A stretch of 6,761 bases of DNA from the NCBI GenBank assembly GCA_944385305.1, contig CALWWS010000071.1, positions 1-6,761 of the forward strand, given 5' to 3'. This DNA comes from an uncultured Oscillospiraceae bacterium. GTDB lineage: Bacteria; Bacillota; Clostridia; Oscillospirales; Oscillospiraceae. Below the pieces are notes generated by a model, which was not told the origin of the DNA, made no database searches, and saw nothing but the letters and a program-made list of their open reading frames with translations. Position 1 is the stretch's first letter, and each line of letters starts with the position of its first letter. The translations under genes and the position numbers were made by a program. Positions 1 to 5,993 of this stretch are shown one piece after another.

Positions 1-261
1 GCGGAGCTGAACCCGGTGATGAGCCTGGACTCCACCGAGTCGGTGAAGACGGCGGTGTTCCGGGAGTTCGGCCTGTCCTTCGTGCCCATGAGCTCGGTGA
101 AGAAGGAGCTGCGCACCGGGGCCTTCAGGGAGATTGAGGTGGTGGGGCTGGAGGAGGAGTACCCCATCTACCTGTGCTACCGGGCGGAGGCGGAGAACAG
201 CCCCAGCCTGCGCCCTGTGCTGGACTTCCTGCGCCAACGAAAGACCCAGGACTTTTGCTGA
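1..261 (+). CDS. LysR-family transcriptional regulator, C-terminal fragment
   Basis: This is the last 86 residues of a gene that enters from the left edge; the frame is open from base 1 to the TGA at 259-261. The fragment has the pattern of the end of a LysR-type effector-binding domain: a segment with S-T-E-S-V-K-T-A-V, then a hydrophobic strand (LSFVP), then VKKEL-x-x-G-x-F, an acidic and hydrophobic stretch ending in YLCYR, and a last helix L-x-F-L. In the family this half of the protein forms the second subdomain of a periplasmic-binding-protein-like fold that senses a small ligand, while the DNA-binding helix-turn-helix lies at the missing N-terminus. The GTG at 16 is internal to the gene, not its start. 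The ligand and target genes cannot be told from this piece. The gene converges on the M56 gene and ends just before a strong hairpin. Confidence 0.75.
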   Translation, partial: AELNPVMSLDSTESVKTAVFREFGLSFVPMSSVKKELRTGAFREIEVVGLEEEYPIYLCYRAEAENSPSLRPVLDFLRQRKTQDFC

Positions 262-274
262 TAAGGACAAAATA

Positions 275-308
275 CCCCCGCCCGGCCATGGAGATGGCCG
301 GGCGGGGG
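275..308. terminator. Bidirectional intrinsic terminator between convergent genes
   Basis: A perfect 15-bp GC-rich inverted repeat (275-289 paired with 294-308) closes on a GGAG loop. On the + strand it starts 14 bp after the LysR stop and is followed by TTTGCAGTTT, a poor T-tract. On the - strand it lies 20 bp past the M56 stop and is followed by TATTTTG. It therefore probably ends transcripts from both sides. Confidence 0.85.
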
Positions 309-328
309 TTTGCAGTTTAAAACTTGCT

Positions 329-3130
329 TTACCAGCCGTCCCGGAAGTCGGCCAGGGGGATGGGATCGCCCCCGAAGGAGGGGGCCACCGTGTCCACCGG
401 CGCGCCGGTGGACTGGACGTAGAGGCGCAGCAGGTCGGCGCCGGCGGGCATCCCGTCCCACACCGGCTCGGGCATGCCGTCCCCCGACAGATAGGCCTCG
501 GCCAGATCGGTAAGGGGGCCGCACAGCTCCCGCACCGCCTGGGCGCTCCCCTCCCCGTCAGGCTGGGCCATGACCTCCTCCACCGCGGGGGCGCCGCCGG
601 GGCCGTTGTCGTCCATGATGAAGGCCATGAGGCTGATTCCATAGCCGGGGGTGACGGTGCGGCTCTCCAGGGTGAGGTCATAGTAGAAATTCTCCGCCAC
701 ACGGCACACGTACACCGTCCGCCCCGCCTGCTCATAGGTGCCGTAGCAGGTGATCTGGGGCAGGTAGAGGGTGTGGTTGGCCTGGTGTGTCTCCCAGCGC
801 CCGTCCACCAGGTAGTCAAAGATGGCGGCGTACTCGCCCCCCAGGCCGAAGAGGGCGGAGGTGGGCTTTTCATAGTCGTAGTAGGTGCGCACAATGGGGC
901 CGTCCCCCGAGAGGGTCAGGGTGTCCCGCATCCGCTGGGCGTTGTCCGGATCGGACTCCATCCAGCGCAGGCGCACCCAGTGTACCCCGTCGGAGAGGGG
1001 ATAGTACCAGCTGCGGTAGGTCTCCTCCGCACCCAGCTCTACGTCCAGGGAACCCTCATACCAGCCCACTCCCCCCTGGGTATACACCCCGTCCCCCAGG
1101 GGCTCCAGGCCCTCGGTGGACAGAAAGTCCAGCAGCTCCAGGCTGCCTATGGGCCCGCCGGCCCAGTACTCGTGGCAGCCCGGGCCAAGCTCCTGGACGG
1201 TCACGTCGGCGGGGATATGGAGGGAGAAGTCCACCCCGTAGCCCTGACCCTCCGCGTCATTCCACCACAGGGTGCCGCTGTCCCGGCCCATAAAGTTGGG
1301 ATCCTCCGGCCAGAGGGGGCTTGTGTCGTGGGTGAAGGCGGATATGGGGGAGGTGTAGGTCAGATCGTCCCAGCTCACCTGGGCCTGCGCGCCCTCCCTC
1401 ACCGCGCTGCCCGCCGGGGTGCCCGTGTCGTTCAGGCGGGCAAAGCACCGGAAGACCATGGGATCGCCCGGGGTGTAGCCCCCCTCCGGCTCCAGGTACT
1501 CCACCCCCACGCCCCCCTGGAGAAAGCCCAGGGCCACCGCGGCGGCGTGGTTGACGTCGCCCACCCGCACCCAGCCGTCCAGCCGGTCGTAAAGCCGGGC
1601 GTCGGCGTCGGTGCCGTAGCGGATCTCCAGAACCTCCTCCGTGCCGTCGGCGTCGGCGTCCAGCTCATACACCTGCCCGTCGCAGGCCAGGAGGAGCTGG
1701 GGGGAGCCGCTCTCATCCAGGGTGTAGTACTCCACGGGGACGCAGGCCGCCCCCGCGCCGTAGGTGAGCGTAAAGCCCTCCGCCTCCAGCACCCCGTCGA
1801 AGGGACGCACGGACACCAGATCGGCGTAGGGGTAGGGCAGCTCCGGCCCGTAGTCCGCCGCCAGCTGCTGGAAGGGGATGCGCAGGGTCTGCTCCCCCTC
1901 CCGGCGCACCACGTAGAAGGTGAGCCGGCCGGCGCCGTCGTTGTCCAGCTCCACCTGGTACTCCCCCAGGGCCCAGGCCACCGTGCCCTCATAGCCGGAG
2001 AGGATCCCCCGCTTTGTGGACACGCCGTCCGAGGGGTTGACCTCCTCCTCCCCGGCGGGGGAGTTCAGGGAGCAGGCGGCGGCCAGCAGGGCCACCAGGA
2101 GAGCGGTGAGGCACAGCAGGGCGACGCCCCGCCGCCGCCCGCCCCGGCCGGCGATGACCAGCAGCCGCTCGGCCAGGGTTCGCTTCCCGCTGCGGAAGTA
2201 GGTGGTGAGGGGGGCGGACTGCTCCCGCTCCACGCTGTCCAGAATGGCCCGGCCGTACTTGGCCTGAAAGGCGGCGTCCCGCCCGGCCACCACCGCCTCG
2301 TCGCAGGCGATCTCCAGATCCCGCCCCGCCCGGCGGGCCATCAGGTGGACCAGAGGGTTGAACCAGTGCACCGTCCGGGCCAGCAGCAGGAGCAGCTTGT
2401 ACCACAGGTCGTGCCGCCTGGCGTGTACCAGCTCATGGCGGAACACGGCCTCCAGCTCCTCCGGCTCCAGCTCCCCCGGGGGGAGGAGGAGCACAGGGCG
2501 GAAAAAGCCGGTGATGAGGGGGGAGGACACGGCGGCGCAGCGGGCCAGGGCCAGCCGGGGGCCGCCCAGCTCGGCCCGCAGGGCCTCAAACCGGGCCAGC
2601 ACGGCCCCGTCCGTCTCCGGGGCGCGCCACCGGCCCACCCGGCGGCGGAAGCGGATGTACCGCCCCAGCTGCCAGGCCAGAAAGACCAGCCCGCCTCCCA
2701 GCCAGATCAGACTAAGCAGCTGGAAGAGGGAGAGGGCGGGAGCGTACTGGACCGGGGCGGGGGCGGAGCTCTCCGGGGAGCTCTCCCCGCCGGCAAAGTG
2801 GTAGGGGATATCCTGGCCAGGCTGCCAGGTCTGGCCGCTCTCTCCCTGAGCGGGGGGTGTGATCTCCGTGGGCAGGGTGCTCTCCGGGGCGTTCTGGCGC
2901 TGGTAGAGCACGGTGATCTCCGCCACCGGCACCTGCACCGGCGCCTGGGGCAGAGTGGGGTTGAGGGGAATGGCCAGGCGCAGGGCCACCAGCAGCCAGG
3001 CCCAGTAGTACGCCTTGGCCCGGTAGCGCCGGCCCAGCAGGGGCCGGAGCAGCAGCAGGGCGGCAATCACCAGGGACAGGGGCAGGGTGATCTCCGCCAC
3101 CTGGGCCAGCAGGGCCTCCAGAATCTCCAT
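329..3130 (-). CDS. BlaR1-like M56 zinc metallopeptidase antirepressor with a large unrecognised external domain
   Basis: A 933-residue membrane protease, expected to sense an external signal and inactivate the neighbouring BlaI/MecI-type repressor. Predicted layout: membrane helices at about 14-31 and 41-57; an external Pro/Ser-rich loop at 58-132; a third helix at 133-154; a cytoplasmic protease domain at about 155-334; a fourth helix at 336-352; then about 580 external residues. The zinc site is complete: HELVH at 232-236 and E273 in ExxCDEAV. H232 to E273 is 41 residues, the spacing I recall for BlaR1 of B. licheniformis (H201, E242). Basic residues at 32-39 and 329-334 fit the positive-inside rule. 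The external part has no SxxK/SxN/KTG serine-penicilloyl motifs, so it is not a beta-lactam sensor of the classic type. It contains a DxDxDG calcium-loop-like motif at 491-502. AGGAGG with a 7-base spacer precedes the ATG, which shares one base with the repressor stop. M56 assignment is firm; the signal is unknown. Confidence 0.93.
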   Translation of the reverse strand: MEILEALLAQVAEITLPLSLVIAALLLLRPLLGRRYRAKAYYWAWLLVALRLAIPLNPTLPQAPVQVPVAEITVLYQRQNAPESTLPTEITPPAQGESGQTWQPGQDIPYHFAGGESSPESSAPAPVQYAPALSLFQLLSLIWLGGGLVFLAWQLGRYIRFRRRVGRWRAPETDGAVLARFEALRAELGGPRLALARCAAVSSPLITGFFRPVLLLPPGELEPEELEAVFRHELVHARRHDLWYKLLLLLARTVHWFNPLVHLMARRAGRDLEIACDEAVVAGRDAAFQAKYGRAILDSVEREQSAPLTTYFRSGKRTLAERLLVIAGRGGRRRGVALLCLTALLVALLAAACSLNSPAGEEEVNPSDGVSTKRGILSGYEGTVAWALGEYQVELDNDGAGRLTFYVVRREGEQTLRIPFQQLAADYGPELPYPYADLVSVRPFDGVLEAEGFTLTYGAGAACVPVEYYTLDESGSPQLLLACDGQVYELDADADGTEEVLEIRYGTDADARLYDRLDGWVRVGDVNHAAAVALGFLQGGVGVEYLEPEGGYTPGDPMVFRCFARLNDTGTPAGSAVREGAQAQVSWDDLTYTSPISAFTHDTSPLWPEDPNFMGRDSGTLWWNDAEGQGYGVDFSLHIPADVTVQELGPGCHEYWAGGPIGSLELLDFLSTEGLEPLGDGVYTQGGVGWYEGSLDVELGAEETYRSWYYPLSDGVHWVRLRWMESDPDNAQRMRDTLTLSGDGPIVRTYYDYEKPTSALFGLGGEYAAIFDYLVDGRWETHQANHTLYLPQITCYGTYEQAGRTVYVCRVAENFYYDLTLESRTVTPGYGISLMAFIMDDNGPGGAPAVEEVMAQPDGEGSAQAVRELCGPLTDLAEAYLSGDGMPEPVWDGMPAGADLLRLYVQSTGAPVDTVAPSFGGDPIPLADFRDGW
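332..2071 (-). other. Region encoding the external sensor domain of the M56 protein
   Basis: Residues 354-933 follow the fourth membrane helix. The region is acidic and rich in Gly, Tyr, Trp and Asp, as in secreted domains. It reads as at least three parts: about 378-525 (strand-rich, with the DxDxDG loop), about 540-745 (Trp/Tyr-rich, ending in a helix and a TLTLS strand) and about 746-933. It has seven cysteines past the membrane edge (463, 483, 562, 652, 795, 809, 870). The part boundaries are by eye. I recognise no named domain over most of it; it does not look like a transpeptidase or class D beta-lactamase fold. Confidence 0.7.
2423..2437 (-). other. HExxH zinc-binding motif of the M56 protease
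   Basis: These codons read H-E-L-V-H (residues 232-236) and give two zinc-binding histidines and the catalytic glutamate. The third ligand is expected to be E273 in the following ExxCD motif, 41 residues after the first histidine. Confidence 0.93.
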
Positions 3131-3504
3131 CAGCGCTCCTCCTCTCCCGCAATGGCCCGGTCCAGGAAGGCCCGCAGCTCCTCCAGCTCCTTGCGGGTCA
3201 CCGAGCGGCTCTCATACAGGCAGGCCACCAGGCCGGGCAGGCCCCGCCCCCGGAGGAAGGGCCGGTTTTCAAAGGCCAGGTACTCCCCCTCCTCCACCAG
3301 GGGGGTGTAGGCGTTCTGCCGCCCCCGCTTCTCCCCCCGGAGAAAGCCCTTCTGGATCAGCCGGGAGAGAAGGGTTTGCAGGGCGGATAGGTTCCAGGGA
3401 CGCTCTTCCTCCAGCAGGGCGTGGATCTCCCCCGTGGCGGCGGGGGGAGTCAGCCGCCACACCGCCCGCATGACGGTGAGCTCGGCCTCGGGCAGTCGGG
3501 TCAT
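3130..3504 (-). CDS. BlaI/MecI/CopY-family transcriptional repressor
   Basis: A 124-residue winged-helix repressor, close to the family's usual 120-130. The N-terminus MTRLPEAELTVMRAVW is the typical first helix, and SALQTLLSRLIQKGFL followed by EKRGRQNAYTPLV is the recognition helix and wing. The charged C-terminal helices (from about residue 75) form the dimer part, where family members are inactivated after the partner protease is triggered. Three in-frame starts cluster here: TTG at 3513, ATG at 3510 and ATG at 3504. The AGGAG at 3518-3514 is 0, 3 and 9 bases from them, so I chose 3504. The stop TGA shares one base with the M56 start ATG, which implies coupled translation and a fixed ratio of the two proteins. 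Two family-type operators in front of the gene point to autoregulation. The family match is firm; the full regulon cannot be seen. Confidence 0.93.
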   Translation of the reverse strand: MTRLPEAELTVMRAVWRLTPPAATGEIHALLEEERPWNLSALQTLLSRLIQKGFLRGEKRGRQNAYTPLVEEGEYLAFENRPFLRGRGLPGLVACLYESRSVTRKELEELRAFLDRAIAGEEER

Positions 3505-3513
3505 AGCCATCAA

Positions 3514-3518
3514 CTCCT
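3514..3518 (-). promoter_or_regulatory. Ribosome binding site that decides the repressor start
   Basis: AGGAG on the - strand, 9 bases ahead of the ATG at 3504 and only 3 ahead of the ATG at 3510. Its first base is the last base of operator 1, so a bound repressor would cover the edge of this site on the DNA. Confidence 0.7.
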
Positions 3519-3527
3519 ACAATTGTA
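3518..3527. promoter_or_regulatory. BlaI/MecI-type operator 1
   Basis: TACAATTGTA is a perfect 10-bp palindrome and fits the TACA-N2-TGTA core of BlaI/MecI operators. It lies in the predicted 5' leader, about 7 bases after the likely transcription start, and touches the repressor's ribosome binding site. Its centre is 27 bp from that of operator 2. Confidence 0.8.
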
Positions 3528-3540
3528 TGTCTCTAAGAAA

Positions 3541-3569
3541 AGCATACAACTGTATGTTTAATATGTCAA
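3541..3569 (-). promoter_or_regulatory. Promoter of the repressor-antirepressor operon
   Basis: On the - strand a perfect -35 TTGACA (3569-3564), a 17-bp spacer and a -10 TATGCT (3546-3541, four of six consensus bases). The expected start is near 3534, giving a leader of about 30 bases. Operator 2 overlaps the -10, and operator 1 lies just downstream. Confidence 0.8.
3543..3556. promoter_or_regulatory. BlaI/MecI-type operator 2
   Basis: CATACA-AC-TGTATG has two perfect 6-bp half-sites around a non-symmetric central AC. It covers four bases of the predicted -10 element (3541-3546) and part of the -35/-10 spacer of the repressor promoter. Bound repressor should block polymerase directly, as in the staphylococcal bla and mec systems. 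Confidence 0.82.
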
Positions 3570-3577
3570 GAGAGTGG

Positions 3578-3606
3578 TTGTAATTTTCTTCCCCGGCGGC
3601 TATAAT
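3578..3606 (+). promoter_or_regulatory. Divergent promoter, probably for glf
   Basis: A -35 TTGTAA (3578-3583), a 17-bp spacer and a perfect -10 TATAAT (3601-3606). Transcription would start near 3613 and give glf a leader of about 130 bases. The -35 elements of this promoter and the repressor promoter are separated by only 8 bp (3570-3577). Operator 2 ends 21 bp before this -35, so a repressor bound there would not directly cover the core promoter. Confidence 0.7.
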
Positions 3607-3698
3607 ATTCTCTGCCGGAGGGGTGTGGGCCGCCGGCGGATTTGCAGAGAATTTAAGAAAGATTTTATATCTTTTTTCGGGAAATTTACAGGTTCGTA

Positions 3699-3707
3699 TG
3701 GTAAAAT
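3699..3707 (+). promoter_or_regulatory. Possible second glf promoter, extended -10
   Basis: TGGTAAAAT fits the extended -10 pattern TGnTAnAAT. No convincing -35 lies 16-18 bp upstream; a TTTACA at 3685-3690 is too close at 11 bp. If used, it would give a leader of about 30 bases. It is weaker evidence than the upstream promoter. Confidence 0.35.
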
Positions 3708-3731
3708 AGGACCACAGAACACAGCGACAGC

Positions 3732-3737
3732 GGAGGT
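3732..3737 (+). promoter_or_regulatory. Ribosome binding site of glf
   Basis: GGAGGT lies 6 bases before the GTG at 3744 and supports this non-ATG start; no in-frame ATG occurs until residue 14, inside the FAD-binding motif. Confidence 0.8.
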
Positions 3738-3743
3738 GTCGGC

Positions 3744-4904
3744 GTGGAGGGAAAATACAACTGCCTGATTATCGGCGCGGGCATGGCGGGAGCTGTGGCG
3801 GCCCGGCGGCTGGCCGAGGAGGGCGGCAGGCGGGTGCTGCTGCTGGAGCGGCGGGGGCACGTGGGGGGCAACGCCTACGACTGCTATGACGAGACGGGGG
3901 TGCTCATTCACCGCTACGGCCCCCACATTTTTCACACCAACAACCGGCGGGTGTTTGACTTTCTCTCCCGCTTTACCGCCTGGAACGGCTACCAGCACCG
4001 GGTGGCGGCCAATGTGCACGGGGTGTTCATGCCCGTCCCCTTCAACCTGACCAGTCTGGAGCTGGCCTTCCCCGGGGCGGAGGGGGCGGCGCTGGCGGAC
4101 AAGCTCATCGGTACTTACGGCGCCGAGCGCAAGGTGACCATTCTGGAGCTGCGAGGCAGCGGCGACCCGGATATCCGGGCCCTGGCCGACTATGTCTACG
4201 AGCACATCTTTGTCCACTACACGGTCAAGCAGTGGGGCCAGACCCCGGAGGAGATCGACCCGGCCACCACCGGCCGGGTGCCCGTGTTCCTCTCCCGGGA
4301 CGACCGGTATTTTCAGGACGTGTACCAGGGTCTGCCCCTGGAGGGGTACACCCCTTTGTTTGAGCGGATGCTGGATCACCCCAACATCACCGTGGAGCTG
4401 CACACCGACGCTGCCGGGCGGGTGGAGCTGGAGGAGGATGGAACCATCCGCCTGGACGGGGCGGCGTTTGACGGGCCGGTGATCTACACCGGCGCAGCGG
4501 ACGAGCTGTTTGGCTGCCGCTTCGGCCGGCTGCCCTACCGCACCCTGGACTTCCAGTTTGAGCACATCCCCCGGGACGATTTTCAGGGCTACGGCACGGT
4601 GAACTACACGGTGGATCAGCCCTGGACCCGAATTACCGAGTTCAAGCACCTCACCGGCCAGAAGCTGCCGGGGCACACCACCGTGGCCCGGGAGTTCTCC
4701 CGGGCCTATACCGGGGCGGAGGGGGAGATCCCCTACTATGCCATCATCAATGAGGCCAACAACGAGCTGTATCACCGCTACCGCCAGCTGGCGGAGCGCT
4801 GCCCCAACCTGTACCTGCTGGGCCGGCTGGCGGAGTACAAGTACTACAACATGGACGCCATCGCCGCCCGGGCGCTGGAGCTGTGTGACGATTTGTTAAA
4901 GTGA
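3744..4904 (+). CDS. glf: UDP-galactopyranose mutase
   Basis: A cytosolic FAD enzyme that interconverts UDP-galactopyranose and UDP-galactofuranose, the donor for galactofuranose in surface glycans. At 386 residues it is full length for the bacterial family. The N-terminus has the FAD-binding GxGxxG (G11, G13, G16) and the ERRGHVGGNAYD segment, followed by GPHIFHTN at 59-66. W164 (KQWG) and R178 (GRVPV) align by eye with W160 and R174 of the Klebsiella enzyme; R296 (TRITEFKH) matches R280; Y367 in the C-terminal EYKYYNMD motif matches Y349. N369 seems to stand where enterobacterial enzymes have D351. The start is GTG, chosen because GGAGGT at 3732-3737 is 6 bases upstream and the FAD motif begins at the usual distance. 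The glycosyltransferase follows 11 bp after the stop, so the two are probably one operon. Confidence 0.95.
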   Translation: MEGKYNCLIIGAGMAGAVAARRLAEEGGRRVLLLERRGHVGGNAYDCYDETGVLIHRYGPHIFHTNNRRVFDFLSRFTAWNGYQHRVAANVHGVFMPVPFNLTSLELAFPGAEGAALADKLIGTYGAERKVTILELRGSGDPDIRALADYVYEHIFVHYTVKQWGQTPEEIDPATTGRVPVFLSRDDRYFQDVYQGLPLEGYTPLFERMLDHPNITVELHTDAAGRVELEEDGTIRLDGAAFDGPVIYTGAADELFGCRFGRLPYRTLDFQFEHIPRDDFQGYGTVNYTVDQPWTRITEFKHLTGQKLPGHTTVAREFSRAYTGAEGEIPYYAIINEANNELYHRYRQLAERCPNLYLLGRLAEYKYYNMDAIAARALELCDDLLK

Positions 4905-4908
4905 GGGA
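4903..4908 (+). promoter_or_regulatory. Ribosome binding site of the glycosyltransferase, overlapping the glf stop
   Basis: GAGGGA begins inside the glf TGA and is 7 bases before the ATG at 4916. The overlap fits translational coupling with glf and favours the ATG over the upstream GTG at 4901. Confidence 0.6.
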
Positions 4909-4915
4909 TCGCTCC

Positions 4916-5944
4916 ATGTCCAAGATCATCACCTTTGCGGTGCCGTGCTACAACTCCGCCGCTTACATGGACCACTGCGTGCAGACCCTGCTCACCGGCG
5001 GGGAGGATATCGAGATTATCCTGGTGGACGACGGCTCCACCAAGGACGACACTCCCGCCATCTGCGATCGCTATGCCCAGCAGTACCCCGATATCGTGCG
5101 GGTGATCCACCAGGAGAACGGGGGCCACGGGGAGGGGGTCAATCAGGGCCTGCGCCACGCCCGGGGCCTGTACTACAAGGTGGTGGACTCGGACGACTGG
5201 CTGGACGAGAAGGCACTCCAGGCGGCCCTGGCCAAGCTGCGCCAGTTCTCCGGGGAGCAGCAGCCCCTGGACATGTTCATCGCCAACTACGTCTATGAGC
5301 ACACCTATGAGAACACCCGCAAGGTGATGCGCTACACCAACGTCTTTCCGGAAAACCGGGTGTTCTCCTGGGGCAATATCGGCCGCTTCCGCCCCTCCCA
5401 GTACCTGCTGATGCACTCGGTGATCTACCGCACCCAGCTGCTGCGGGACTGCGGGCTGGAGCTGCCCAAGCACACCTTCTACGTGGACAATATTTTTGTC
5501 TACCAGCCCCTGCCCTGGGTGAAGCGGATGTACTACATGGATCTCAACCTCTACCGCTACTTCATCGGCCGGGCGGACCAGTCGGTGAACGAGCGGGTGA
5601 TGGTCACCCGGGTGGATCAGCAGGTGCGGGTGACCCGGATGATGATTGACAGCCACAATCTGCCCCGCATCCGCCGGGAGCACAAGAAGCTGGGGCGCTA
5701 CATGACCAGCTACCTGGCCATGATGATGACCATCTCCTCCATCTTCCTCATCATCGACGGCACCCCCCAGTCCCTGGGGAAGAAGACCGAGCTGTGGGAG
5801 TACCTGCGCACGGTGGACGCGGATCTCTACCACAAGCTCAAGTACCGCTCCCTGTCCATTGTGGGCAACTTCCCCGGCTACCAGGGGCGCAGGCTCTCGG
5901 TGCGCATCTACCGCATTGTCAAGCGGCTCTATAAATTCAACTGA
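4916..5944 (+). CDS. Family 2 glycosyltransferase
   Basis: A 342-residue GT-A-fold transferase expected to move a sugar from a nucleotide donor to a growing glycan on the cytoplasmic face. From the chosen start, VPCYN is at 9-13, the nucleotide-binding VDDGS at 37-41, the metal-binding DSDDW at 91-95, and a VDN at 190-192 sits where the family's catalytic base is often found. The C-terminal third has LYRYFIGRADQSVNE (about 212-226) and a hydrophobic stretch SYLAMMMTISSIFLII at 265-280 that could touch or cross the membrane; the end is very basic. The frame is open back to a GTG at 4901 overlapping the glf stop. I chose ATG 4916 because GAGGGA at 4903-4908 is 7 bases upstream and MSKIITFAVPCYN starts the fold directly. 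Pairing with glf suggests galactofuranose transfer, but sugar and acceptor are not shown by the sequence. Confidence 0.92.
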   Translation: MSKIITFAVPCYNSAAYMDHCVQTLLTGGEDIEIILVDDGSTKDDTPAICDRYAQQYPDIVRVIHQENGGHGEGVNQGLRHARGLYYKVVDSDDWLDEKALQAALAKLRQFSGEQQPLDMFIANYVYEHTYENTRKVMRYTNVFPENRVFSWGNIGRFRPSQYLLMHSVIYRTQLLRDCGLELPKHTFYVDNIFVYQPLPWVKRMYYMDLNLYRYFIGRADQSVNERVMVTRVDQQVRVTRMMIDSHNLPRIRREHKKLGRYMTSYLAMMMTISSIFLIIDGTPQSLGKKTELWEYLRTVDADLYHKLKYRSLSIVGNFPGYQGRRLSVRIYRIVKRLYKFN

Positions 5945-5952
5945 GAAAAAGG

Positions 5953-5981
5953 CGTCCCGGACCGCACAGCGGCCCGGGACG
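5953..5981. terminator. Hairpin terminator, best oriented for the - strand
   Basis: CGTCCCGG (5953-5960) pairs with CCGGGACG (5974-5981); inside, after an A-C mismatch, CCGC pairs with GCGG around an ACA loop. On the - strand it is followed by CCTTTTTCTC, a good T-tract for transcripts coming from the SLH gene. On the + strand only TTTGC follows, so it is weaker for the glycosyltransferase. Confidence 0.7.
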
Positions 5982-5993
5982 TTTGCAAACCGG

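Noticed and set aside
16..261. A short complete gene starting at GTG 16.
   Set aside because: The frame is open to the left edge, no ribosome binding site precedes the GTG, and the sequence is the tail of a LysR effector domain.
2072..2089. Lipobox-like LLAAAC at the end of the fourth membrane helix of the M56 protein (Cys353).
   Set aside because: It is internal to a multi-helix protein rather than after an N-terminal signal, and the residue three before the Cys is Ala rather than Leu, Val or Ile. A Cys at this position seems common in clostridial M56 proteins, so lipid attachment is not supported.
134..3310. A 1058-codon open frame on the + strand across the whole M56 gene and part of the repressor gene.
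   Set aside because: It is antisense to two genes with clear family motifs. Its product is low-complexity, rich in Gly, Pro, His, Gln and Val, with no recognisable domain. Long mirror frames are expected when GC-rich codons avoid TTA, CTA and TCA on the coding strand.
3755..3763. ATACAACTG inside the first codons of glf, identical to nine bases of operator 2.
   Set aside because: The second half-site is missing (CTGCCTG follows), and the bases encode the conserved start of the FAD-binding fold. A half-site match by chance is the simpler reading.
3574..3768. A 64-codon + strand frame across the promoter region and the glf start.
   Set aside because: It starts inside the predicted -35 element, lacks a ribosome binding site, and overlaps glf out of frame.
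3600..4775. A 391-codon - strand frame opposite glf.
   Set aside because: It is antisense to a full-length enzyme gene, has no family pattern, and its composition is that of a GC-rich shadow frame.
4844..5833. A 329-codon - strand frame opposite the glycosyltransferase.
   Set aside because: Same reason: it mirrors a gene with DDGS and DSDDW motifs, and its product is a His/Val/Gly-rich sequence without domains.
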